64,000 nt of DNA, from the NCBI RefSeq assembly GCF_900100265.1, contig NZ_LT629696.1, positions 62,001-126,000 of the forward strand, in the 5' to 3' direction. Below, in pieces: positions 42,677 through 50,951 of this stretch. Made by a program: the position numbers and the translations under genes. Each line of letters starts with the position of its first letter. The stretch's first letter is position 1. Source of the DNA: Leifsonia sp. 466MF (GTDB taxonomy: Bacteria; Actinomycetota; Actinomycetes; Actinomycetales; Microbacteriaceae). The notes under the pieces were generated by a model that saw only the letters and a list, made by a program, of their open reading frames with translations, searched no databases and was not told the DNA's origin.

Positions 42677-43687
42677 TCAGGGGAGAGCCGGCGCGCTCTC
42701 GCGGGTGACCAGCGAGAAGGGCGCGAGCTCATGCCGGCCCATGCCGTCGAATCCGCCGACGCGCTCCAGGAGCATCTCCACCGCGCGCGACGCGAGCCCG
42801 CGCATGTCCGGCGCGACCGAGGTGATCGACGGGTAGGTGACCGCCGTCATCGGCGTGTTGTCCCATCCCGTCACCGCGACGTCGTCTGGCACGTGGATGC
42901 CGCGCTCCTGCAGGGCGCGCAGGGCGCCGATGGCGGCGAGGTCGTCGCGGCAGACCAGGCCGTCGAACCGCAGTCCGGCGTCGAGGGCGGCGCCGACCGC
43001 GCGCACCGCGTTGCCCGCCGACACGGCGATGCTCGAGATCAGCAGCTCCGGCTCGGGGGTGATGCCCGCGTCCTCGAGCGCCTGCTGGTATCCGGCGATG
43101 CGGAGCTTCGACGTCCGCGTCGGGCGCGCGCTCTCGTGGCCGGCGAACGCGATCCGCTTCCGGCCGAGCGACAGCAGGTGCTCCGTCGCCGTCCTGGCGG
43201 CCTCCACGTTGTCGATCATGATGCGGTCGACGGTCAGCGGGGCGGCGTTCTCGCCCAGGACGACCAGGGGGATGTCGGTGCGCGACTGCGCCAGCTCGGC
43301 GGAGTTCATGACGCTCGGCTGGAAGATCATTCCGTCGACCAGGCCGGACTCGCCCGCGGAGACGACCGCACGCTCACCCTCGATCGTCCCCTCGGTCTGC
43401 TCCAGCAGCACGCGGTAGCCGCGACGTTCCGCCTCGTCGGCGACCACACGCGCGAGCTCGGCGAAGTAGGGCAGCGTCACGTCGGCGAACGCCAGGGCCA
43501 GAAGCCCGGTCCGGCCCGTCGCGAGGCGGCGTCCCATGATGTTGGGGCGGTAGCCGAGCTCGTCGATCGCGCGCTGCACACGCTCCCGCATCGCCGGGCT
43601 GACGTGCGCGTAGTTGCGGACCACGTTCGAGACGGTCTTCATGGACACGCCCGCGTGCTCCGCCACATCCTGAAGCCTGACGGCCAT
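42677..43687 (-). CDS. LacI-family transcriptional regulator
   Basis: The 336-residue protein has the N-terminal LacI helix-turn-helix (RLQDVAEHAGVSMKTVSNVV) and hinge (RPNIMGRRLATGRTG). The periplasmic-binding-like sugar domain includes DGMIFQPSV, RKRIAFAGHES and VTGWDNTPMTAV. It lies between the GH2 gene and the importer-GH43 operon and is expected to repress both in the absence of an oligosaccharide. AAGGAGG precedes the ATG. A CAATG-caga-CATTG dyad at 43747-43760 may serve its own promoter. Confidence 0.93.
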   Translation of the reverse strand: MAVRLQDVAEHAGVSMKTVSNVVRNYAHVSPAMRERVQRAIDELGYRPNIMGRRLATGRTGLLALAFADVTLPYFAELARVVADEAERRGYRVLLEQTEGTIEGERAVVSAGESGLVDGMIFQPSVMNSAELAQSRTDIPLVVLGENAAPLTVDRIMIDNVEAARTATEHLLSLGRKRIAFAGHESARPTRTSKLRIAGYQQALEDAGITPEPELLISSIAVSAGNAVRAVGAALDAGLRFDGLVCRDDLAAIGALRALQERGIHVPDDVAVTGWDNTPMTAVTYPSITSVAPDMRGLASRAVEMLLERVGGFDGMGRHELAPFSLVTRESAPALP

Positions 43688-43765
43688 GGCGCCTCCTTCC
43701 GCGTCATCGATCGGGTGCCTGCGGGGTCACTCTACAGGGAGCCAACCAATGCAGACATTGTGAGG

Positions 43766-43794
43766 TTGACACGCTCTGTTCAGCGCTGTAAATT
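43766..43794 (+). promoter_or_regulatory. Importer operon promoter with LacI-type operator in the spacer
   Basis: TTGACA (43766-43771), a 17-bp spacer and TAAATT (43789-43794) make a near-consensus promoter. The motif CAGCGCTGTAAA (43781-43792) overlaps the spacer and -10 and is the same 12 bases as in the GH2 promoter. Repression by the neighbouring LacI protein is the likely use. Confidence 0.75.
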
Positions 43795-43892
43795 CGCCAA
43801 GCATGCCGAGTGTATCCGGCTCCAGCACCACCGATCACGCCGCCGGCCCGATGGAAGGGCTGCGTGAAAGGCTCACTCAAGGGAGAGATCAC

Positions 43893-45206
43893 ATGAAGAA
43901 GCGATTCGCCGCACGTGCGATCGCAGTGGCGGTCACCGCGGGCCTCGGGCTCGCGCTGACGGCCTGCGGAAGCAGCAGCTCCGGGGGTGGCGGAGACGTC
44001 TCCTCCGCCGACTACACCGGACCGAAGGTCACCATCAGCTTCTGGAACGGCTGGACCGGCGGCGCCGCTCCCGTGCTCGTGCCGAAGCTGATCGACAAGT
44101 TCAACTCCGAGCACAAGAACATCGTCGTCAAGGATGTTCCGATGGAGTGGGCGGACATCGCCCGCAAGATGCCCCTGGCCGTGAAGGCGGGCAAGGGGCC
44201 GGACGTCGCGGTCGGCCACGGCGACGACATCGCCACCTACGCGGCCCAGGGTCTCGTGCTCAAGGCGGACAGCATCGTGAAGTCCCTCGGCTACAAGGCC
44301 GACGACTTCCCGGAGGGGCTGCTCGACGCCGGCAAGTACAACGGCAGCCAGTACGCGGTGCCGTGGAGCATCACTCCGCTCGGCCTGTACGTCAACAAGG
44401 ACGTGCTGCAGGCGGCCGGGGTCGACCCGAACAGCATCCCGCAGGACAAGGACTCCTACCTGGCGGCGCTCGAGAAGCTGAAGGCCGCGGGCGTCCAGGG
44501 CGAGTGGGTCGACGGTTACGTCTTCACCGGGACCTTCGAGTTCGAGAGCCTCCTCTGGCAGTACGGCGGAGACCTCTTCAACAAGGACGTCTCGAAGGCG
44601 ACATTCAACTCGGACGCGGGCGTCAAGGCGCTCACCTGGATGACCGACCTCATCAAGAAGGGCTACAGCCCGGCCGACGTGGCGCAGGACGGCAACATCA
44701 ACGCCCTCATCGCCGGCAAGACCGCCTTCAACTGGAACGGTGTCTGGCAGACCACCAACACCGCGTTCGACAAGCTGAAGTGGCAGGCGGTCGCCGTACC
44801 GCAGATCGGTGACGAGAAGGCCGTCTGGTCGAGCTCCACCCACTGGATGTTCATGAACAACAAGGGCCAGGACAAGAACAAGACCGCCGCCGCGGCGACG
44901 TTCGTCAAGTGGATGAACGACAACTCGGCCGACTGGCCGAAGACCGGTGAGCTGCCCGCCAAGAACTCGGTTCGCGATGACCCGAAGCTGGTGCAGACCT
45001 ACCCGAACCTGAAGCCGTTCCTCGACGAGCTGCCCTACGCGCACTACGAGCCCATCGCACCGGGCATCACCACGGTGGAGGCGACGATCACCGTCGCGGT
45101 GAACGAGGCCATCACCGGCAAGAAGGACCCGAAGCAGGCTCTGGATGACGCGGCCGCCAAGGCCGACACCCTGCTGAAGCAGAACAAAGAGAAGTACGGT
45201 GACTGA
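43893..45206 (+). CDS. ABC sugar importer, substrate-binding lipoprotein
   Basis: The 437-residue family-1 solute-binding protein has a lipoprotein signal ending in LGLALTACGSSSSGGGG. The domain starts VTISFWNGWTGGAAPVLVPKLIDKFN and shows GKGPDVAVGHGDDIATYA and the aromatic-rich TAFNWNGVWQTTN typical of oligosaccharide binders. GGGAGAG precedes the ATG. The upstream leader is about 90 nt. Together with the two permeases and two GH43 enzymes it should import an arabinose-, xylose- or galactose-containing oligosaccharide. Confidence 0.92.
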   Translation: MKKRFAARAIAVAVTAGLGLALTACGSSSSGGGGDVSSADYTGPKVTISFWNGWTGGAAPVLVPKLIDKFNSEHKNIVVKDVPMEWADIARKMPLAVKAGKGPDVAVGHGDDIATYAAQGLVLKADSIVKSLGYKADDFPEGLLDAGKYNGSQYAVPWSITPLGLYVNKDVLQAAGVDPNSIPQDKDSYLAALEKLKAAGVQGEWVDGYVFTGTFEFESLLWQYGGDLFNKDVSKATFNSDAGVKALTWMTDLIKKGYSPADVAQDGNINALIAGKTAFNWNGVWQTTNTAFDKLKWQAVAVPQIGDEKAVWSSSTHWMFMNNKGQDKNKTAAAATFVKWMNDNSADWPKTGELPAKNSVRDDPKLVQTYPNLKPFLDELPYAHYEPIAPGITTVEATITVAVNEAITGKKDPKQALDDAAAKADTLLKQNKEKYGD

Positions 45207-46182
45207 CACCGCTTCGATCGTGGCGCCCCGGGAGACCGGGGCGCCACGCCCGTCCCGCTCCGGCAGGAAGGCCGGCCGGCGTCCCGGCGCACCCCGGCGC
45301 ACCGGCGTCGCCTACATCTTCCTGGCGCCGTTCCTCATCCTCTTCATCGTGTTCGTGCTGGCGCCCGCGGTGTTCGGCCTGTGGATCAGCCTCACGAACT
45401 GGAGCCCGTTCCGGGCCACCCAGAAGTTCATCGGGCTGCAGAACTACATCGACCTGTTCACCCCCGGCAGTGCGACGTCGGGCGACTTCTGGCAGTCGAT
45501 GGCCGCCACCGGCATCTTCACGCTCGCGAGCGTCCCCTTCCTCCTGATCATCCCGCTGCTGATCGCGGTGCTGCTCAACCAGAGGATCCGCGCCGGCTCG
45601 TTCTTCCGCGGCGTCTTCTTCGCCCCGTACGTGCTCGGTGTCGCCGTCATCAGCGTCATCTGGAAGTACCTCCTCGACACCCAGTCCGGCATCATCAACC
45701 ACCTGCTGGGGGTGATCGGCCTGCCCGACAACCTGCCCTGGACAGTCGACGTGCCGTGGGTGTGGGTCACGCTGGCCGGCGTCACCGTGTGGTGGACCAT
45801 GGGCTTCAACACCGTCATCATCCTGGCCGGCTTGAAGGGCATCAGCCCGGACCTCTACGAAGCCGCCGCGCTCGACGGAGCAGGCGCCTGGCGCCAGTTC
45901 ATCAGCGTGACGCTGCCGGGCCTCCGCCAGGTCATGACCTTCGTCATCACGATCACCATCCTCGCGAGCGCGAACATGTTCGGTCAGGCGTTCCTCATCA
46001 CGAAGGGCGGTCCGGGCAACACGACACGCACGGCGATCATGTACATCGCCGACCAGGGCCTGTCGCAGAACAACCTGGCCGCCGCGGCGGCGATGAGCTA
46101 CGTGCTGTTCGCCTTCCTCGCGATCATCAGCATCATCAACTTCCGCCTCCAGCGGGAGCGGGCAGAGAAGAGCGCCTCATGA
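45199..46182 (+). CDS. ABC sugar importer permease (MalF type)
   Basis: The 327-residue permease has six membrane segments, a basic N-terminus rich in Arg and Pro, and the EAA loop PDLYEAAALDGAGAWRQFISVTLPGL. It begins at GTG 45199, overlapping the binding-protein stop by 8 bp. It pairs with the next gene. No ATPase gene is in the operon, so a shared MsmK-type ATPase is presumed. Confidence 0.93.
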   Translation: MTDTASIVAPRETGAPRPSRSGRKAGRRPGAPRRTGVAYIFLAPFLILFIVFVLAPAVFGLWISLTNWSPFRATQKFIGLQNYIDLFTPGSATSGDFWQSMAATGIFTLASVPFLLIIPLLIAVLLNQRIRAGSFFRGVFFAPYVLGVAVISVIWKYLLDTQSGIINHLLGVIGLPDNLPWTVDVPWVWVTLAGVTVWWTMGFNTVIILAGLKGISPDLYEAAALDGAGAWRQFISVTLPGLRQVMTFVITITILASANMFGQAFLITKGGPGNTTRTAIMYIADQGLSQNNLAAAAAMSYVLFAFLAIISIINFRLQRERAEKSAS

Positions 46183-47069
46183 CGACGACGGCCCCCGAGA
46201 AGACCGAGACGCCCCGGACCATCCGCGCGCGGCGCAAGCAGACGCCGCAGGCGGCAGCCCGCAAGACCCTGCTCTACGCCGTGCTGATCGTGCTGGCGCT
46301 GGTGGTCATCCTGCCGCTGGCGTGGATCCTGCTGACCTCGTTCAAGACGGACGGCGACGCCATCCGCAACCCGTACTCGGCGTTCCCGAACCCGTTCTCG
46401 ACCGAGGCGTACACGACGCTGTCGAGCGGTCAGCAGCCGGTGTTCCGCTGGTTCCTGAACAGCCTCGCGGCAGCCGCCCTGCAGACGGTGCTCATTCTGG
46501 TCACGGCGAGCATGGCCGCCTATGCGCTCGCCCGCCTGGAGTTCTGGGGCAAGCGGATCGTCTTCGGCCTGATCATCTCCACCCTGCTCGTCCCGCCGGT
46601 CATCTTCCTCATCCCGAACTACCTGATCGTGCAGAACCTCGGCTGGCTCGACACGATCTGGGCGATCACCATCCCGGGTGCGGCGAGTGCGTTCGGCGTG
46701 TTCTTCCTCCGGCAGTTCTTCGTGGGCCTTCCGGCGGAGATCGAGGAGGCGGCGCGGATCGACGGCGCCGGCGACTTCCGGATCTTCCTCCAGATCGTGC
46801 TGCCGCTGGCCCGCCCGGCGCTCGCGACGCTCGCGGTGCTGAGCTTCCTCGCCAACTGGAACGACTTCCTGTGGCCGGTCTACGTGCTGCTCAGCCCGGA
46901 GAACCTGACGCTCCAGCCCGGTCTGTCGCAGCTGCAGGGCGCATACTCCACGCACTACGCCATCGTGATGGCGGGCGCCGTGATCGCGTCGGTGCCGGTG
47001 CTCATCCTGTTCTTCTTCGCCCAGAAGCAGATCGTCGAGAGCGTCGCCACCAGCGGGGTCAAGGGGTGA
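46179..47069 (+). CDS. ABC sugar importer permease (MalG type)
   Basis: The 296-residue permease has six membrane segments and the EAA loop PAEIEEAARIDGAGDFRIFLQIVLPLARP. Its ATG overlaps the upstream stop (ATGA), so the two permeases are made in equal amounts. The N-terminal 25 residues are basic and hydrophilic. AGAGAAGAG serves as ribosome-binding site. Confidence 0.93.
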   Translation: MTTTAPEKTETPRTIRARRKQTPQAAARKTLLYAVLIVLALVVILPLAWILLTSFKTDGDAIRNPYSAFPNPFSTEAYTTLSSGQQPVFRWFLNSLAAAALQTVLILVTASMAAYALARLEFWGKRIVFGLIISTLLVPPVIFLIPNYLIVQNLGWLDTIWAITIPGAASAFGVFFLRQFFVGLPAEIEEAARIDGAGDFRIFLQIVLPLARPALATLAVLSFLANWNDFLWPVYVLLSPENLTLQPGLSQLQGAYSTHYAIVMAGAVIASVPVLILFFFAQKQIVESVATSGVKG

Positions 47070-47071
47070 GG

Positions 47072-48040
47072 ATGCGCCGCACGGCCGCTGTCACGGCGAC
47101 GGCCATCGCTCTGGCGGCGGCGCTGGCGGGATGCTCGGCCGGCTCGGAGCCCAGCGCGTCGCCGTCGACCGAGGTCGCGCCCTTCCAGATCGACAGCGAC
47201 TTCCCCGATCCCGGCGCGCTGGTCGTCGGCGACCGGGTGTACGCGTACGCGACCAACACCGCCGCCGTGAACGTGCAGGTCGCCACCTCCGACGACATGA
47301 AGACGTGGACGCTGAGCGACGAGGATGCGATGCCCGAGTTGCCGTCGTGGGCGGTGAAGGGCAAGACCTGGGCCCCCGGCCCGGCGGAGCTCGCCGACGG
47401 CCGGTTCGCCCTGTACTTCACCGCGTCGGACGCCGCCAGCAAGTTCCAGTGCATCGGCGTCGCGTTCGCCGACCGGCCGGAGGGGCCGTTCACCTCGACG
47501 GCGGACAAGCCCCTGGTCTGCCCGGAAGACGAAGGCGGTGCGATCGACGCCAGCGTGACCGCCGACGAGAGCGGCCAGCGTTACCTGGTCTGGAAGAACG
47601 ATGGCAACTGCTGCGGCTACGACACCTGGATCTCCGCTCAGCCGCTGTCGGCCGACGGCGCCTCGCTGACCGGGCAGCCGACCCGGCTGATCAAGCAGAC
47701 CGAGTCGTGGGAGGGCACGCTCGTCGAGGCGCCGGTGATCGTGCGCCACGACGACGAATACGTGCTGCTCTATTCGGCCAACGACTACGCCAACTCCTCC
47801 TACGTGACCGGTGTCGCGACGGCGAAGGGCCTGCTCGGGCCGTACACCAAGGAGAAGGAGCCGCTGCTCTCGACCCCCGGCTCGAAGGGACGGTACCTCG
47901 GGCCCGGCGGCGAGGACCTCGTGACCTTCCAGGGCAAGGACTGGATGCTCTTCCACTCGTGGGACGAGGCGTTCGCCTACCGTGGCATGCACGCCGTCCA
48001 AGTGACGTGGAAGGGCGGCCTGCCGGAGCTCGCGCCGTGA
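47072..48040 (+). CDS. GH43-like lipoprotein glycosidase
   Basis: The 322-residue protein has a lipoprotein signal (ATAIALAAALAGCSAGSEPS), so it acts outside the membrane. The five-bladed fold starts FQIDSDFPDPGALVVGDRVYAYAT, with the first catalytic Asp in FPDPG. KTWAPGPAELADGRFALYFT and SWEGTLVEAPVIVRHDDEYVLLYSA carry the pKa-modulating Asp and acid Glu regions. This resembles GH43 arabinanases and xylosidases. It starts 2 bp after the permease stop. Extracellular trimming before import is likely. Confidence 0.85.
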   Translation: MRRTAAVTATAIALAAALAGCSAGSEPSASPSTEVAPFQIDSDFPDPGALVVGDRVYAYATNTAAVNVQVATSDDMKTWTLSDEDAMPELPSWAVKGKTWAPGPAELADGRFALYFTASDAASKFQCIGVAFADRPEGPFTSTADKPLVCPEDEGGAIDASVTADESGQRYLVWKNDGNCCGYDTWISAQPLSADGASLTGQPTRLIKQTESWEGTLVEAPVIVRHDDEYVLLYSANDYANSSYVTGVATAKGLLGPYTKEKEPLLSTPGSKGRYLGPGGEDLVTFQGKDWMLFHSWDEAFAYRGMHAVQVTWKGGLPELAP

Positions 48041-48990
48041 CCGGTGCCCTCCTCCACGTGGACCGGCATTGGGGTCCGGTCTGGGAGGGGTACTTCGCCG
48101 ACCCGTTCGTGCTGCGTCTGCCCGACGGCGGGTACGTCGCCTACGGCACCCATCCGGGCAGCGAAGGCGACCGCGTGTTCGAGGCGCTGCGCTCGCCCGA
48201 CCTGGTGCAGTGGGAGAGCGCCGGGGCCGTGCTGGAACGCGTGGACGACACTCTCGGGGCGGACTACTGGGCGCCCGAGGTGGCCTACGCGCACGGCGCC
48301 TACTGGATGTACTACTCGGTCGGCCGCGGCATCGAGGGCCACCACCTGCGGGTGGCGCGCTCCGACTCCCCGGTCGGACCCTTCCGCGACCTCGGCGTCG
48401 ACCTGACCCCGGGCGAGGTCTTCGCGATCGACGCGCACCCGTTCCAGGACGTCGATGGCCGCTGGTACCTCTACTTCGCGCATGACGTACTCGACCACGA
48501 GCGCCCGGGCACCCACCTCGCCGTCGCCCCGCTCGACGAGGGGATGACGACCCTGGACGGACCGCCGGTCCCGGTGCTCGCCCCCGACGCCGACTGGCAG
48601 CTGTATGAACGCGACCGGCTCATCCACGGTCGACGGTTCGACTGGCACACGCTCGAAGGGCCTGCCGTGCTGCACCGCGGCGGGCAGTACTGGCTGACGT
48701 ACTCCGGCGGCGCCTGGACGGGGCCCGGGTACGCCGTCGGCGTCGCCGCTGCCGAGCATCCGCTCGGACCTTGGAGCCATGTGGACCAGCCGGCGCTGCT
48801 GAAGAGCGGAGGCGACCTGCGCGGTCCCGGCCACAACTCGCTCACCGTCGCGCCGGACGGCACGGACGTGATCGCGTTCCACTCCTGGAACGCGGACGCG
48901 ACCGCACGTCAGCTGCACCTGGGCGCCCTGCGCATCCGCCGTGCTGTGCTTCCGCCGTTAAACCACGATGCCGGGCTGTGGGAAGACTAG
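48037..48990 (+). CDS. GH43-family glycosidase, cytoplasmic
   Basis: The 317-residue protein lacks a signal. The fold starts EGYFADPFVLRLPDGGYVAYGT with catalytic Asp in FADPF. It has YWAPEVAYAHGAYWMYYS, FAIDAHPFQDVDGRWYLYFAHD, and LEGPAVLHRGGQYWLTYSGG, the usual GH43 series. Its GTG overlaps the previous stop (GTGA). It should hydrolyse imported arabino- or xylo-oligosaccharides. The terminator hairpin starts inside the last codons. Confidence 0.88.
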   Translation: MTGALLHVDRHWGPVWEGYFADPFVLRLPDGGYVAYGTHPGSEGDRVFEALRSPDLVQWESAGAVLERVDDTLGADYWAPEVAYAHGAYWMYYSVGRGIEGHHLRVARSDSPVGPFRDLGVDLTPGEVFAIDAHPFQDVDGRWYLYFAHDVLDHERPGTHLAVAPLDEGMTTLDGPPVPVLAPDADWQLYERDRLIHGRRFDWHTLEGPAVLHRGGQYWLTYSGGAWTGPGYAVGVAAAEHPLGPWSHVDQPALLKSGGDLRGPGHNSLTVAPDGTDVIAFHSWNADATARQLHLGALRIRRAVLPPLNHDAGLWED

Positions 48991-49010
48991 GGTTTCTTCA
49001 CACGGCCCGG
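48971..49010. terminator. Terminator overlapping the end of the GH43 gene
   Basis: CCGGGCTGTGGGAAGA (48971-48986) pairs with 48995-49010 at 14 of 16 positions. The stop codon TAG is in the loop. It ends the importer operon. Confidence 0.68.
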
Positions 49011-49152
49011 CATACGTTTCGGGGTTACGCCGGATGGATATTCGGGTTCCTCCGCCGCTCTTTGAGACTACAGGAAAAGTCCCCATTGTGTAGGTTGAAT
49101 GGAGGACAATTTTGTACCCCGGTCTGGCCCCAGTGCGAGGGGTAAGCGTCGC
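49011..49152. other. AT-richer gap without a gene
   Basis: About 140 bases between the terminator and the threonine aldolase 3' end are visibly richer in A and T (AGGAAAAG, GGACAATTTTGTACC). No gene, ribosome-binding site with frame, or strong hairpin is found. It might be the relic of a deleted or inserted segment. Confidence 0.4.
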
Positions 49153-50223
49153 TCAGGCCTTCAGTTCCTGCGCGAGCGCGGCCACGAAGGCGTCGATGTC
49201 CTCTTCCGTGGTGTCGAATGCGCACATCCAGCGCACTTCGTTGTTGGCCGCATCCCAGTCGTAGAACCGGAAGTGCTGCCGCAGCCGGTCGGCGACGCCG
49301 CTCGGGAGGGTCGCGAAGACTCCGTTCGCCTGTGTCTTCTGGCTGAAGCCGACGCCCTGGATGCTGCCGTCGGCGATGCCCGCCTCCAGCGCCGTGCGCA
49401 GCCGGGTCGCCATCGCGTTGGCGTGCGAGGCGGAGCGCAGGTACAGGTCGTCGGTGAGCAGCGCGATGAGCTGTGCCGAGATGAACCGCATCTTCGACGC
49501 CAGCTGCATGTTCAGCTTGCGGAGGTAGATCATCCCCTCAGACGCCTGCGGGTTGAGCACGACGACGGCCTCGCCGTACAGCATGCCGTTCTTGGTCCCG
49601 CCGAAGCTGAGCACATCCACGCCGGCATCCGTCGTGAAGGCCCGCAGCGGAACGCCGAGGGTGGCCGCCGCGTTGGCGATGCGGGAGCCGTCCATGTGCA
49701 GCTTCATGCCGAGCGCGTGGACGTGGTCGGCGATCGCGCGGACCTCCTCCACCGTGTACGCGGTGCCCAGTTCGGTCGTCTGCGTGATCGACACGACCAG
49801 CGGCTGAGCGCGGTGCTCGTCGCCCCAGCCCCACGCCTCGCGGTCGATGAGCTCCGGCGTCAGCTTGCCGTCGGGCGTCTCGACCGGGAGCAGCTTGATG
49901 CCGGCCACCTTCTCGGGCGCACCGGCCTCGTCGGTGTTGATGTGCGCGGTCTTCGCGCACACGACCGCGCCCCAGCGCGGCAGCATCGACTGCAGGCCGA
50001 CCACGTTCGCCGCGGTCCCGTTGAACACCGGATACACCTCGACGCCCTCGCCGAAATGCTCGGCGAACACCTCGTGCAGGCGGGCCGTGTAGACGTCCTC
50101 GCCGTACGCGATCTGGTGGCCGTTGTTCGCGGCCGCGATGGCGTCGAGGATCTCGGGGTGCACACCCGCATAGTTGTCGGAGGCGAAGCCGCGGAGGGTG
50201 AGGTCGTGGAGTTGAAGCGTCAC
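49153..50223 (-). CDS. Threonine aldolase-family PLP enzyme
   Basis: The 356-residue beta-eliminating lyase-type protein shows FASDNYAGVHPEILDAIAAAN at the N-terminus, FNGTAANVVGLQSML, AHINTDEAGAPE, KLHMDGSRIANAA and the Schiff-base lysine in LSFGGTKNGMLYGEAVV. This matches low-specificity L-threonine aldolases, which split threonine into glycine and acetaldehyde. Its GTG overlaps the SDR stop (GTGA), so it is the third gene of the DUF6421 operon. With tdh-kbl at 10696 the cell has two routes from threonine to glycine. Confidence 0.9.
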   Translation of the reverse strand: MTLQLHDLTLRGFASDNYAGVHPEILDAIAAANNGHQIAYGEDVYTARLHEVFAEHFGEGVEVYPVFNGTAANVVGLQSMLPRWGAVVCAKTAHINTDEAGAPEKVAGIKLLPVETPDGKLTPELIDREAWGWGDEHRAQPLVVSITQTTELGTAYTVEEVRAIADHVHALGMKLHMDGSRIANAAATLGVPLRAFTTDAGVDVLSFGGTKNGMLYGEAVVVLNPQASEGMIYLRKLNMQLASKMRFISAQLIALLTDDLYLRSASHANAMATRLRTALEAGIADGSIQGVGFSQKTQANGVFATLPSGVADRLRQHFRFYDWDAANNEVRWMCAFDTTEEDIDAFVAALAQELKA

Positions 50224-50951
50224 TCGTCCATCTTCCCAGGCTCGAGGGGGATGCGTCGGCCGTTGACCGCCGCCGCATCCTGCTCCCACAGGCGCACGAC
50301 CTCGTCTCCGAGCTGCGGCTCGAGGCCCTCCAGGGTCTTCACGACGAAGACGGTCGCCGCCGACTGGGGCGCCTGCTTGGCGAAGCCTTGCGCGATGGCG
50401 CGCACCCAGGCGTCGGCTGCCGCCTTCGCTGCAGCGTAGTTCGCGCCGCCCGGGTACGGTTTCTCGACCGCGGTCGACGAGACGATCGCCAGCCGGCCGG
50501 CGGGTGAGGTGACGAGGTCGTCGAAGAAGATGCGGGTGGTGTTGCGGAGGGTGCGGAAGGCCCGCTCCAGGAACTCCCAGTCCTCGTCGCTCTGGCCCGC
50601 GATCCCGCCGCCGCCGCGCCAGCCGCCCACGAGGTGGATCAGGCCGTCGATGTGGCCGAACTTCAGGTGGATGCGCATGGCCAGCTCGGCCACTGCATCC
50701 CGGTCGGACAGATCGCAGGGACGCGTCTCGACGCCCGGGACCGCCGCGGCCAGCGCATCCAGCGCCTCCTGCCGGGTCCCGACCGCCAGGACGGTCGCGC
50801 CGGCCGCGACCAGCGCGCGGGCGACCGCTTCGCCCGACGCGCTGGTCGCGCCGGCGATCAGGACGAGCCGGCCGCGGACGGTGTCCGCGCCGAGCGGCCC
50901 GGCCTCCGAGGAGGGCCGGGCCGCCTGGTCCGCCGAGGGGGCGTCCGTCAT
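50220..50951 (-). CDS. Short-chain dehydrogenase/reductase
   Basis: The 243-residue SDR begins with about 25 disordered residues. The cofactor motif LVLIAGATSASGEAVARALV is at about 29-48 (family TGxxxGxG, here AGATSASG). VGGWRGGGGIAG, IVSSTAVEKP and the catalytic YAAAK follow. Its ATG overlaps the upstream DUF6421 stop (ATGA), and its own stop overlaps the threonine aldolase start. The substrate is unknown. Confidence 0.86.
   Translation of the reverse strand: MTDAPSADQAARPSSEAGPLGADTVRGRLVLIAGATSASGEAVARALVAAGATVLAVGTRQEALDALAAAVPGVETRPCDLSDRDAVAELAMRIHLKFGHIDGLIHLVGGWRGGGGIAGQSDEDWEFLERAFRTLRNTTRIFFDDLVTSPAGRLAIVSSTAVEKPYPGGANYAAAKAAADAWVRAIAQGFAKQAPQSAATVFVVKTLEGLEPQLGDEVVRLWEQDAAAVNGRRIPLEPGKMDE

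Noticed and set aside
49099..49160. Small gene starting ATGGAGGACAATTTT in the AT-richer gap
   Set aside because: The frame runs on through the antisense of threonine aldolase with no bias or motif, and no ribosome-binding site precedes it.
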